A DNA stretch of 64,000 bases from Pseudorhizobium flavum (GTDB taxonomy: Bacteria; Pseudomonadota; Alphaproteobacteria; Rhizobiales; Rhizobiaceae): positions 496,001 through 560,000 of the forward strand of contig NZ_LR723670.1 in NCBI RefSeq assembly GCF_902502825.2. Reading direction: 5' to 3'. A program made the position numbers and the translations under genes. Below the pieces are notes generated by a model. The model searched no databases, had not been told where the DNA came from, and was given only the letters and a program-made list of their open reading frames with translations. Below, piece after piece: positions 17,597-26,063 of the stretch (within the stretch, counting starts at the first letter, position 1; every line of letters begins with the position of its first letter).

Positions 17597-18808
17597 ATGA
17601 CGAGCATTCTTACCAACGTTGCAGCAATGGCTGCACTCCAGACTCTCCGTTCGATCGATGCCAAGATGGAAGAGACCCAGGCGCGCGTTTCGTCCGGTCT
17701 TCGCGTCGGCACCGCTTCCGACAATGCCGCCTACTGGTCGATCGCCACGACCATGCGGTCCGACAACATGGCCCTCTCCGCCGTTCAGGATGCCCTGGGT
17801 CTCGGCGCAGCAAAGGTCGATACCGCTTATGCCGCGATGGAGACCGTGGTTGAAGTGATGAAGGAGATCAAGGCGAAGGTCGTTGCCGCCACGGAAGAGG
17901 GCGTCGACCGGAGCAAGATCCAGGAGGAGATCGATCAGCTGAAGGATCAGTTGACCTCAATCGCTTCGGCCGCGTCCTTCTCCGGTGAGAACTGGCTGCA
18001 GGCGGACCTGACTGCCGGCGGTGCAGCGCTCCAGAAGAACGTCGTCGCCTCCTTCGTTCGTGACGAAACGGGCGCGGTCTCGGTCCAGAAAGTCAACTAT
18101 ACGCTTTCGGCCACCAATGTCCTCTTCGACACAGGAGGGAACACCGGCATTCTGGACAAGCAGTTCAACGTCTCGCAGTCGGCCGTCACCCTTCAGGTGA
18201 ACATCAATGGCACGGTTTCGGAGCATACGGTCGGGGTGTACTCGATCGACGGATTGATCGGAGCCGGTGCTGTCTTCACCGGAGACTCTGCCAACGTAAC
18301 CGGCTACATCGTCCCGCCCGGCGGCGTCGACTACAACGGTGACTATGTCAAGGTGGATGGTCACTGGGTGCGCGCAATCGACGTGTTGGCCACGGGTCAG
18401 GAAGTCATCTATGATGACGGCGCGACCAAATGGGGTGTCGATACCGGTGTGACCGGCGCACCGCAGACTAATATCGTTGCACCTCAGTCGATCGATCTGC
18501 TGAACATCACCACCCTGACCAACGCCGAACTCGACATCATGGTTCAGGCCGTCGACGTGGCCCTCGAGGCGGCGATCAGCGTCAGTGCCGACCTCGGCTC
18601 GATCGCCATGCGCATCGAGATGCAGGAGGAGTTCATCGCGGCCCTCACCGACTCCATCGACTCCGGTATCGGCCGCCTGGTTGATGCGGACATGAACGAG
18701 GAATCGACCCGCCTGAAAGCTCTTCAGACGCAGCAGCAGCTGGCCATCCAGTCGCTCTCCATCGCCAACACCGCCTCCGAGAACATCCTGACTCTCTTCC
18801 GCCAGTAA
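17597..18808 (+). CDS. flaD: Flagellin (third of four tandem copies)
   Basis: This 403-aa filament subunit has the conserved termini (SGLRVGTASDNAAYWSIATTMRSDN; GIGRLVDADMNEESTRLKALQTQQQLAIQSLSIANT). Its central domain is more divergent than that of the first two, and it has an insertion near residues 235-245 (VTGYIVPPGGVDYNGDYVKV). It ends in an extra Gln after LFR. It has its own leader and terminator. The symbol rests only on the flaA-flaB-flaD-flaC order of Sinorhizobium. Confidence 0.92.
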   Translation: MTSILTNVAAMAALQTLRSIDAKMEETQARVSSGLRVGTASDNAAYWSIATTMRSDNMALSAVQDALGLGAAKVDTAYAAMETVVEVMKEIKAKVVAATEEGVDRSKIQEEIDQLKDQLTSIASAASFSGENWLQADLTAGGAALQKNVVASFVRDETGAVSVQKVNYTLSATNVLFDTGGNTGILDKQFNVSQSAVTLQVNINGTVSEHTVGVYSIDGLIGAGAVFTGDSANVTGYIVPPGGVDYNGDYVKVDGHWVRAIDVLATGQEVIYDDGATKWGVDTGVTGAPQTNIVAPQSIDLLNITTLTNAELDIMVQAVDVALEAAISVSADLGSIAMRIEMQEEFIAALTDSIDSGIGRLVDADMNEESTRLKALQTQQQLAIQSLSIANTASENILTLFRQ

Positions 18809-18867
18809 GCGGAGCCCGGCTAGGGGCATCTTCGTCCCGCCCTGCGGATTGGAAGTCATGATGGAAG

Positions 18868-18893
18868 CCGCGCCTCGAAAGGGGCGCGGTTTT
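18868..18893 (+). terminator. Intrinsic terminator after third flagellin gene
   Basis: CCGCGCCTC (18868-18876) and GGGGCGCGG (18881-18889) form a 9-bp stem with one T-G pair and a GAAA tetraloop, followed by TTTT. Confidence 0.85.
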
Positions 18894-18986
18894 CGCGTTT
18901 CCGTAGCTTGCGTGAAGCCTGCCGCAGGTCGAAACCAAGCATCTCCTCGCTTGCCACGGGCAAGCCTCGCCTGTTAACTGTCCGCG

Positions 18987-19002
18987 TTAACGATTTGTTA
19001 AC
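18987..19002. promoter_or_regulatory. CtrA-box-like site upstream of fourth flagellin
   Basis: TTAA (18987-18990), seven nt, then TTAAC (18998-19002) matches the TTAA-N7-TTAA(C) pattern of CtrA binding in alphaproteobacteria. Another GTTAAC lies at 18973-18978. The gene start is 104 bp downstream. Confidence 0.5.
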
Positions 19003-19105
19003 GAACGACAGACCGCCCGCCCATGATGGGAACCGGCGGCCGAGCATGAAGCCCTTCCTGTCGTCTTCCTGATGCACACCGGCATTCGAGACAGAGGCAG
19101 GGGCA

Positions 19106-20389
19106 ATGACAAGTATCCTTACGAACGTTGCTGCTATGGCGGCGCTCCAGACGCTCCGGTCGATCGACCGGAACCTCGAGACGACGCAGGCGCGTGTTTC
19201 GACGGGACTGCGGGTCGAGACGGCTGAGGACAACGCTGCATACTGGTCGATTGCGACGACCATGCGCTCCGACAATGGCACACTGTCGACCGTTCAGGAT
19301 GCGCTCGGTCTTGGTGCTGCCAAGGTCGATACCGCCTATGAGGCTATGGACAGCGCGATCGCGACTGTCCAGGAGATCAAGTCGAAGCTGGTCGCCGCCT
19401 ACGGCGTCGGCGTCGACCGGTCGAAGATCCAGGAAGAGATCACGCAGTTGCAGGAGCAATTGCGCAGCATTTCGGAATCGGCGAGCTTCTCCGGCGAGAA
19501 CTGGATCCAGGGCGTCATCAGCGACGGCGGCAGCCCGGCGGTCGAGAAGACGCTTCTGAAGGAGGTGGTTTCAGCCTTCACCCGCGGCCCTTCCGGCGAG
19601 GTTGCGGTTACCACCGTCGACTACCCCATGAATTCCACAACGGTCCTTTTCGACACCAGTGGCGGAAAACTGGGTATCCTTGATAAGGACTTGGCCTATA
19701 TAGCCAAGGGTGAGATGGCGGTCACGGCGTCGACTGACGACGGTGCCGGCTTGGTCACGGACGCCAAATTCGCAGTGCCCACCTACACCGACGCCGATCT
19801 CGCAGCGCTCGGCGCGGATACCAACGCCGATGCCTCGATCTACACCGCAGGTGGGGGGTCCTACTTCAAGGTGACCGACGATGTCTGGGTCGAAGCAACG
19901 ACCACCGATTCGGCTGTTGGGCCGGCGTTCACCGTGCCGGTTCACAACGACGGGACCAACGATTTCTTCTACGTCGTCGTCGCCGCCAACAACCTGAACA
20001 ATCGCAAGGTGGACGTTTCCGTCGTCACGTTGGATATCACAAAGCTCGGGGACCTGCGCGTCGCATTGAATGCAAAGGTGCCGGGCTCGATAACCGAGGA
20101 TACTGATGTCCTCGACATCATGATGAGTTTCGTCGACCAGCAGCTTTTGGCTATGACGAGCGCCGCGTCCAGCCTTGGCTCCATCCAGAGCCGCATCGAC
20201 CTGCAGGAGGACTTTATCGCCTCCCTGATCGACGTAATCGACAAGGGCATCGGCCGCCTGGTGGATGCGGACATGAACGAGGAGTCGACAAGGCTGAAGG
20301 CCCTGCAGACGCAGCAGCAGCTCGGCATCCAGTCGCTTTCCATCGCCAACACCAATGCCGAGAACATCCTGACCCTCTTCAGGCAGTAA
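19106..20389 (+). CDS. flaC: Divergent flagellin (fourth of four tandem copies)
   Basis: This 427-aa filament subunit is the longest and most divergent of the four. The termini are conserved (TGLRVETAEDNAAYWSIATTMRSDN; GIGRLVDADMNEESTRLKALQTQQQLGIQSLSIANT), but the central region is unique (DKDLAYIAKGEMAV, ASIYTAGGGSYFKVTDDVW). Its leader lacks the TCCGG-ATGTCCC block, and GAGG serves as ribosome-binding site with AGGGGCA directly abutting the ATG. No clear T-rich terminator follows. The symbol rests on synteny only. Confidence 0.92.
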   Translation: MTSILTNVAAMAALQTLRSIDRNLETTQARVSTGLRVETAEDNAAYWSIATTMRSDNGTLSTVQDALGLGAAKVDTAYEAMDSAIATVQEIKSKLVAAYGVGVDRSKIQEEITQLQEQLRSISESASFSGENWIQGVISDGGSPAVEKTLLKEVVSAFTRGPSGEVAVTTVDYPMNSTTVLFDTSGGKLGILDKDLAYIAKGEMAVTASTDDGAGLVTDAKFAVPTYTDADLAALGADTNADASIYTAGGGSYFKVTDDVWVEATTTDSAVGPAFTVPVHNDGTNDFFYVVVAANNLNNRKVDVSVVTLDITKLGDLRVALNAKVPGSITEDTDVLDIMMSFVDQQLLAMTSAASSLGSIQSRIDLQEDFIASLIDVIDKGIGRLVDADMNEESTRLKALQTQQQLGIQSLSIANTNAENILTLFRQ

Positions 20390-20420
20390 CTTTGCGACGA
20401 CGTCGCCGTCTACCTTCATC

Positions 20421-20443
20421 CTCGCACAAGCTTGGAATTCTAG
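20421..20443 (+). promoter_or_regulatory. Shared flagellar promoter element for FliH-like-motB-motC-fliK operon
   Basis: CTCGCACAAG at 20421-20430 is followed after 10 nt by TAG at 20441-20443. It lies 31 bp after the last flagellin stop. The preferred downstream ATG (20564) leaves an unusually long leader of about 115 nt. Confidence 0.7.
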
Positions 20444-20563
20444 CCTGTTGCCAGATGCCGGGCGTCCCTGTGGATGATGCGGCGCAATCGGCTAGCCCCG
20501 GCGGTAACCCTTTGTTGCCCTGCGTGCACTAGCCTGGACAGGATAGATGAACAGGTTCCAGCA

Positions 20564-21202
20564 ATGACAGCCTCGATTGCCCGTTTTCTGAAGGATTTCG
20601 GCGAAGTGCCGCCGCCACCCCCTCCGGAGGCGAGTGGCGACTTTGATTTCGGCGGATTCCCGGGATCGGATGCGGTTGTCGAAGAACCTGTCGACATCGA
20701 GGCCGAGCGCGCCGAAGCCCATGCCAGGGGATATGAAGCAGCCACGCACGAGCTTCAGGCGAAATGGGCCGAGGAACGTCAGGCTCTCCTGGCGGCTCAG
20801 GAGGCTGAAATGGCGGCATTGAAATCCCGCTACGAGAACGAAATTGTCGACCTCGTCCAATCAAAGCTCGGTCAGATCGCCATAACAGTCGCCGAGGCGG
20901 TAAGCGACCAGACTGCGAAGGTACTTGCACCCCTCGTTGAAGAGGCGCTGACCAACAAGGCCATCGCGGACATGGCGGGCCTCATCAGGGCAGCAGTGCT
21001 TGAAGGCGATGTGGCGACGGTCACATTGCGTGGGCCGGAGCATCTGCGCATGAAGCTGTCTGAAGCGCTCGGTGACAGCCTGCCTTCCTTGCTCCGTCAT
21101 GTTGAGGCGAGCGATCTCGACGTCTCTGCCGACCTTGGTGATCCGGCACTGGTGACGCGGCTCTCCGCTTGGTCGGCCCGGGTGAAGGAGCTTCTTGCAT
21201 GA
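20564..21202 (+). CDS. FliH-like flagellar protein (probable FliI regulator)
   Basis: This 212-aa protein has a Pro-rich acidic N-terminus (VPPPPPPEASGDFDFGG), then a region with ARGYEAATHELQAKWAEERQALLAAQEAEMAALKSRYENEI (about residues 50-95) that should form a coiled coil. A C-terminal domain of about 110 residues follows. This is the layout of FliH/YscL, the inhibitor and anchor of the FliI ATPase, which no other gene in the window supplies. ATG 20564 was preferred to an in-frame ATG at 20474, whose extra residues are Cys/Arg-rich and unlike the family. Its stop overlaps motB by 4 bp. The assignment is inferred from architecture. Confidence 0.65.
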   Translation: MTASIARFLKDFGEVPPPPPPEASGDFDFGGFPGSDAVVEEPVDIEAERAEAHARGYEAATHELQAKWAEERQALLAAQEAEMAALKSRYENEIVDLVQSKLGQIAITVAEAVSDQTAKVLAPLVEEALTNKAIADMAGLIRAAVLEGDVATVTLRGPEHLRMKLSEALGDSLPSLLRHVEASDLDVSADLGDPALVTRLSAWSARVKELLA

Positions 21203-22482
21203 GCGAGACAGAGAACCATCACCACGGCAAGAACGAGATCATTATCGTCAAGAAGCACCGCGGCGACCACGACGGCGCCCATGGCGGCGCCTGGAAGATT
21301 GCCTATGCAGACTTCATGACGGCGATGATGGCATTCTTCCTCGTGATGTGGCTCGTGAACGCCGCGAATGAGGAAACGAAGGCCTCGATGGCGAGCTACT
21401 TCAATCCCATCAAGCTTTCCGACGAGACGCCCGCCGAGAAGGGGATCGAAAAGCCCGTCGACCAGGCGGAGGGGCAGGAGCAGACCGAGCGCTCGAAGGT
21501 CAAGGCAGAGGGTAGTACTATCGGTTCGGCCGCGGCAACCGGCGAGGACATGACCTCGACATCCGGCGACGAAACCAACTACTCCGAGGCCGACTACTTC
21601 GAAAATCCCTACTCGGTACTGGCCGAAATTGCCCAGGAGGTTGGCCAGCAGGCCAATATCAGCGCCAAGGGCGAAGGGGGCGCTGCCGATTCCGGTCCTG
21701 CCACGGGCGCCGACGGCGGCGAGGCCTATCGCGATCCATTCGATCCGGATTTCTGGACCCAGCAGGTTCAGGTCACCAGCCCCGAGCAACAGCAGGAAGC
21801 GCGATCGTCGACGACGACGGACGGTGAGCCCCCGGCGGAGGACGAGGTGGCGCTTGCAATGCCCCAACCGCGCCAGAACACGGATTTGCCCGAGATCGCC
21901 AGCAAGCCCGAGCCCAACGAGAAGCTGGAAAAGGCAACCGACAAGAGTGAGGCCCTGGCGGGCGTGGACAAGATGGAGGAGGTCGCCGACGCGCCGGCAG
22001 ATGGCGCAGCGGAGCGAACCTCCGAGGCCAATGCTCTGCGTCAGGAGATCGCAAAGCAGATAAACGGCGTCGCCGGCAAGCTCGCCGAGGGCTTGGTGGT
22101 CACTCCCGCAGAAGGTGGGTTGCTGGTGACGATCTCGGATCAGGCTGCCGATCCCATGTTCAACATCGGATCGGCGGTTCCTCGCCGCGAAATGGTTCTG
22201 GCGATGGAGAAAATCGGCAAGATCCTGCAGGAGCGCAAGGGCGCGATCCTGGTGCGCGGCCATACGGATGGTCGCCAGTTCAAGGGCGGCGAGAACGACA
22301 ACTGGCGGCTTTCCATGGCCCGCGCGCACAGCGCCTACTACATGCTCGTCCGCGGCGGCCTGAAGGAAGATCGAGTGCAGCAAGTTTCCGGCTATGCTGA
22401 TCGACGGTTGCAGGTGCCGGAAGATCCGCTGGCCGCCGCAAACCGGCGGATCGAAATCCTGTTGCAGGCTGACGAGGGATAG
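21199..22482 (+). CDS. motB: Flagellar motor stator protein MotB
   Basis: MotB anchors the stator to peptidoglycan and provides the proton-binding Asp. The 427-aa protein has a charged His-rich N-terminus, one membrane helix with the essential Asp (AYADFMTAMMAFFLVMWLVN, about residues 33-52), a very long acidic periplasmic linker, and a C-terminal OmpA domain (ILVRGHTDGRQF, then NWRLSMARAHSAYYMLV). It is longer than enterobacterial MotB (about 308 aa), as in other rhizobia, because of the linker. It starts inside the preceding stop (ATGA). Confidence 0.96.
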   Translation: MSETENHHHGKNEIIIVKKHRGDHDGAHGGAWKIAYADFMTAMMAFFLVMWLVNAANEETKASMASYFNPIKLSDETPAEKGIEKPVDQAEGQEQTERSKVKAEGSTIGSAAATGEDMTSTSGDETNYSEADYFENPYSVLAEIAQEVGQQANISAKGEGGAADSGPATGADGGEAYRDPFDPDFWTQQVQVTSPEQQQEARSSTTTDGEPPAEDEVALAMPQPRQNTDLPEIASKPEPNEKLEKATDKSEALAGVDKMEEVADAPADGAAERTSEANALRQEIAKQINGVAGKLAEGLVVTPAEGGLLVTISDQAADPMFNIGSAVPRREMVLAMEKIGKILQERKGAILVRGHTDGRQFKGGENDNWRLSMARAHSAYYMLVRGGLKEDRVQQVSGYADRRLQVPEDPLAAANRRIEILLQADEG

Positions 22483-22484
22483 CC

Positions 22485-23768
22485 ATGCCGCGGATGGTGT
22501 TTCGTTCGGCAGCGCTTGCGGCGGTTCTCCTCTTGGGGGGGCAGCCCGCGCGTCCCGTCGGTGCGCAAGAGGCGCCTGAACTCGCCCCGTACATCATGCT
22601 CCGTTCGCTGCAATTCGTGCAGGATACGGTCGCCCTCGGCGATCATTCCGCCGGCGAGATGCAGCGCTTCATGCTCAACAAGATCGACTCGGCGCTCCGG
22701 GCCGCGGATACGTCGACCTTCGATGATCCGCGCAACGTCGATGCCGCCTTGATCTATGCGATGAGCGGCGGCAATCCAGCCACGCTGGAATACCTCGTGG
22801 AGCGCGACCTCTCGGGAAACTTCGACAGTCGCGTCGCAGATGCATTGCGTAAGTATCTGGGGGGCAGGGGAACACTCGTTGCCAAGAGCCTGGGCGACAT
22901 GGCGATCGAATATCGTGATCAGGCGATCGGCCCATATGTTGCGCTCGTGAGCGGCAATGTCACAGTTGCGGAAAACCCGGTCGGCGCTTTGGAGTACTAC
23001 GACATCGCTCGACTGGGAGCGCCGGGCACGATTATAGAAGAAGCAGCGCTACGGCGTTCCGTTGCCATCGCGGTCGATGCCGACCTCGTGGACAAGGGGC
23101 TGGCATACTCCCGAAAATACGCCCGGCGTTTTGTCCATTCCCCCTATGCCAGCCAGTTCGTGGACTTCTTTGTCCAGCTTGTCGTTGAGCACTATCCCGA
23201 GATCAGTGAGCCTGACATCGACGCAACGGTAGAGTTCATGGATGTCGACCGCCGTCGCGAGGTCTTCCTACGCATCGCCCGCCGCGCGACACTCGATGGC
23301 AAGAATGATCTGGCGCGGATGGCGTCTGGCAAGGCTGCGGCTCTGGCAGGCATGGCTGCCGACGGACCGGAAGTGCTGGCGAGGCTGTATCGGGGCGTCG
23401 CGAGCATCCCGACATCGGATGTTGGCACTGCCATTGAGGACCTTGCAGCCATTCCGGAGGATCAACTATCCCCCCGTGACCAGGCGCTGCGCGCTGCCGC
23501 GCAGGCGATTGCGAGCGAGGTCCTTCGCAAGCCGACGACTACAAGCCTCGCGCAAGATGCAGGCGTCAAAGTCGAGGCTCGACCCGACGCTGAAATTGAG
23601 GAAGCGTCTCCCGGATATGAAGATCCCGGGCCTGCAGTTGTGGCGCTCCCGGCGTCACTGGAGAGCAGCGTCGAGATTGATCCCGAAATCCAGACCTTTG
23701 TCGAATCCGGTCGCTCCAAATTGAGCGAGATCGACGATCTTCTGAAACAGGAAGGTGTAGTGCGATGA
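22485..23768 (+). CDS. motC: Periplasmic motility protein MotC
   Basis: MotC is a rhizobial periplasmic protein that interacts with MotB and is needed for motor rotation. The 427-aa protein has an N-terminal signal peptide (SAALAAVLLLGGQPARPVGAQ) and a largely helical mature part beginning APYIMLRSLQFVQDTVALGDHSAGEMQRFML, with no further membrane segment. It starts 2 bp after motB and overlaps fliK by 4 bp. Its chaperone MotE is encoded at 11859. Confidence 0.94.
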   Translation: MPRMVFRSAALAAVLLLGGQPARPVGAQEAPELAPYIMLRSLQFVQDTVALGDHSAGEMQRFMLNKIDSALRAADTSTFDDPRNVDAALIYAMSGGNPATLEYLVERDLSGNFDSRVADALRKYLGGRGTLVAKSLGDMAIEYRDQAIGPYVALVSGNVTVAENPVGALEYYDIARLGAPGTIIEEAALRRSVAIAVDADLVDKGLAYSRKYARRFVHSPYASQFVDFFVQLVVEHYPEISEPDIDATVEFMDVDRRREVFLRIARRATLDGKNDLARMASGKAAALAGMAADGPEVLARLYRGVASIPTSDVGTAIEDLAAIPEDQLSPRDQALRAAAQAIASEVLRKPTTTSLAQDAGVKVEARPDAEIEEASPGYEDPGPAVVALPASLESSVEIDPEIQTFVESGRSKLSEIDDLLKQEGVVR

Positions 23769-25276
23769 TGCTGGATCCTCTATCCAAGGCGGCGACGGCT
23801 GAGCCTGCAGTCAAGGGATTGGGCCGATCGGGTAAGGCCGAAGACGGAGAGGCGGGCTTCTCTAATACGCTGACGCGTTTGGGGGGACGAAACGCTGGGG
23901 AAGGTGAGGCGGCATCGAGCCAGCCTGCGGTCAACGGATCGGGGCGACGGGGTGATGCAGATGATGGGGAAGCTGGTTTGTCCGGCGCTTCGACGCAGTC
24001 GAGCGGACGGAGCATGGGCGAAGCACGGGCTGGTTCCGGAGCTGATGGTGAATTGCCGCCCGATAGCGGCCTGGAGAATATGCTCGGAGACCGCGATGCG
24101 GGTGCGTCCACCATCAATCCCGCGACAAGGCTTGCGCACCCTAATCGTCACGAACTGGATAAAACCTCTCCCGCACGGACCTCGATTTTCCAGGCGGGCT
24201 TTGGGGTGAAGCAAACCGATGGTGCCAACCAGTTGGAGGCGAAGCGTGGGCCTTCATCGGCAGTGGTGGGAGAAGTCGCAACAGATCAGGCCGGAACGGC
24301 CGATGCAGATGATGCATTGCTCAGCGGCGCCGCTTCCGGGACCGGCGACCCTCAGGGCGCATCTGACCTCCTGAACATTCTGGGCGGGACGGCTCAAGCC
24401 TGGTCTGCTCACGGTGCAAGCCGCGAGACGCAAGCCGGGGGAGGGCGCAAGTCTGAATCGGAGGCTATGAGGCGCGGCGAGGTGAATTCGGAAAGTCTCC
24501 GCAGAACCGCGGGTGCCCAGGGTGAGACGCTGGAGATGCCTACGACGGAATTGGACAGCGCGGTAGAGCCGGCACGTAGCTTCCGCTTTTCCGACGCCAA
24601 GGGTGGCGACGTTGCTGCTGAACTGACGCGTGCCGCAAATGTCTCGGACAAGGCGGGAGAGAGCAAGGGCAAGGCTGCACCGATCGAGAACATCTCCATC
24701 GTCGAATCCCGACGGTTCCTCGGACTCGCGCCCAGCTCCAACAGCACCTCGCTGCTCGCAGCCATGACCGGCGACACGGGATGGTCGTCAGCGATGCACT
24801 CGCGCGCAGTTGGCGCTGACACAGTCGTTGGCGGGGCTACAGGCTCGGCCGTGCAGATGCTGAAATTGCAGATGACACCCCATGACCTCGGCACGGTAAC
24901 TGCCACGCTGAGGCTGATCGGGGAGGAGCTTCACGTTCATCTGACGGTGGAAACGCGCGCGGCGTATCGGCAGCTGAGCGACGACAGCAAGGGCATGCTC
25001 GACGCGTTGAAGGCCAACGGTTTCTCTGTCGATCAGGTGACCATCAACATCTCGTCCACGGCTGACGCCGAGCAGCAGAAGGGACAGCAAAATGCCGCTA
25101 CTGGCCAGCAGATGGCGGGAAGCGGGGAACGAAACGGCGGTGCGCAGAACCGGGAACAGCAAAGGCCCGGCTTCGATAGCGAGATGAACGGAAGGGCGGA
25201 CGGGAATGAACTGGTCACTGAAAAGGCTGCTTCTGCCGATCCTGTCAGTGCTCGCAACGGCCAGCTTTACCTCTGA
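23765..25276 (+). CDS. fliK: Hook-length control protein FliK (MotD of rhizobia)
   Basis: FliK is the secreted ruler that sets hook length and triggers the FlhB switch. The 503-aa protein has a long, low-complexity N-terminal part and a C-terminal Flg_hook domain (about residues 360-430: LKLQMTPHDLGTVTATLRLIGEELHVHLTVE, then DSKGMLDALKANGFSVDQVTI). A Gln-rich tail follows. The N-terminus contains a tandem repeat with a 40-residue period. In rhizobia this gene was first called motD. Its 3' end overlaps the next gene by 71 bp. Confidence 0.93.
   Translation: MMLDPLSKAATAEPAVKGLGRSGKAEDGEAGFSNTLTRLGGRNAGEGEAASSQPAVNGSGRRGDADDGEAGLSGASTQSSGRSMGEARAGSGADGELPPDSGLENMLGDRDAGASTINPATRLAHPNRHELDKTSPARTSIFQAGFGVKQTDGANQLEAKRGPSSAVVGEVATDQAGTADADDALLSGAASGTGDPQGASDLLNILGGTAQAWSAHGASRETQAGGGRKSESEAMRRGEVNSESLRRTAGAQGETLEMPTTELDSAVEPARSFRFSDAKGGDVAAELTRAANVSDKAGESKGKAAPIENISIVESRRFLGLAPSSNSTSLLAAMTGDTGWSSAMHSRAVGADTVVGGATGSAVQMLKLQMTPHDLGTVTATLRLIGEELHVHLTVETRAAYRQLSDDSKGMLDALKANGFSVDQVTINISSTADAEQQKGQQNAATGQQMAGSGERNGGAQNREQQRPGFDSEMNGRADGNELVTEKAASADPVSARNGQLYL
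23801..24040 (+). repeat. Tandem 120-bp repeat inside fliK
   Basis: Two diverged units of 40 codons (about 23801-23920 and 23921-24040) encode matching PAVxGxGRxGxAxDGEAG segments. They line up without gaps through GR...GE near the unit ends. The duplication lies in the variable N-terminal ruler part. Confidence 0.7.
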
Positions 25277-25781
25277 CGCACTCGCCTCTGGCGGTGCCTG
25301 CGAACGGGAAATCCAGGCCGCAGCTGCCAAATACGGCGTTCCCGAAGGCATCCTCTACTCCGTCGGCCTTACCGAGACCGGGCGGAAGGGAAGCCTTTAC
25401 GCCTATGCGATGAACGTCGAGGGCAAGGCGTACTACCCTTCCTCGACGCATGAAGCGCTTGCAGTGTTCGAAGCCGCCCGGCGTGAGGGACGGAAGCTGA
25501 TCGACATCGGGTGCATGCAAATCAACCACCACTTCCACGGCGAGAACTTCTCATCGGCACAGGAAATGTTCGAGCCGAGGCGCAACGTGGAGTACGCAGC
25601 GAAGTTTCTCCGCAACCTCCACAGCCGCCACGAAACATGGACCATGGCGGTAGCTCGTTACCACGCTGGACCGAACAATGATCCCGCGCAAAAGAAATAT
25701 GTCTGCCGGGTGATCGGCAATCTGGTTGCCACCGGCTATGGGAAGTGGACGCCTAACGCATCAAGCTTCTGCGCTGAATAG
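25206..25781 (+). CDS. Lytic transglycosylase of the flagellar cluster (SltF-like)
   Basis: This 191-aa periplasmic enzyme has a signal peptide (LLLPILSVLATASFTSDALA) and an SLT-type fold. The catalytic Glu is probably in SVGLTETG (about residue 58), with GCMQINHHFHGENF and ARYHAGPNN as supporting motifs. It would open peptidoglycan for rod or stator passage. The local FlgJ-like protein has no muramidase domain, so this enzyme is the likely partner, as SltF is in Rhodobacter. Its start lies inside fliK (71-bp overlap, different frame), preceded by GGACGGGA. Confidence 0.87.
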   Translation: MNWSLKRLLLPILSVLATASFTSDALASGGACEREIQAAAAKYGVPEGILYSVGLTETGRKGSLYAYAMNVEGKAYYPSSTHEALAVFEAARREGRKLIDIGCMQINHHFHGENFSSAQEMFEPRRNVEYAAKFLRNLHSRHETWTMAVARYHAGPNNDPAQKKYVCRVIGNLVATGYGKWTPNASSFCAE

Positions 25782-25954
25782 CAACCTCTGGCTGCAGGGG
25801 CGGGCCACCAAGACTCGCAATCTGACGTGTGGCAAATTTGGGGCAAATTAAGCGATGCAAGCCCCTACCCGATCAAATATTAATTTTTCCCAGAAAAAAT
25901 TGTGCTAGTTCGCCGAGACAGATACTACATATAGTGCAAATCGGCAGCCAATGG

Positions 25955-25983
25955 TTAATCAACTGTTAATTTGTTTGGTTAAC
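25955..25983. promoter_or_regulatory. CtrA-box-like site in rem promoter region
   Basis: TTAA (25955-25958), exactly seven nt, TTAA (25966-25969), then a third TTAAC at 25979-25983. The first pair fits TTAA-N7-TTAA. It lies about 95 bp upstream of rem in the 282-bp intergenic region 25782-26063, which otherwise shows no gene. Confidence 0.5.
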
Positions 25984-26063
25984 TTCCTGCAGCTTGTGTC
26001 CGATTCCTACGATTCGTACCCATAGCCTCATCGAAACACCACAACTGATTCGGAGGCGGACGA

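Noticed and set aside
18907..18916. TTCACGCAAG on the minus strand after the third flagellin
   Set aside because: The position for TA reads GCG and no minus-strand gene follows.
21097..22383. 428-aa open frame antisense to motB
   Set aside because: Shadow of motB codon bias; it spans the gene boundary and has low-complexity Leu/Arg content.
23547..23556. CTCGCGCAAG inside motC, matching the first block of the flagellar promoter element
   Set aside because: The fixed-distance TA is missing (CAA follows the 10-nt gap), it lies within a gene and no operon starts there. It shows the first block alone can occur by chance.
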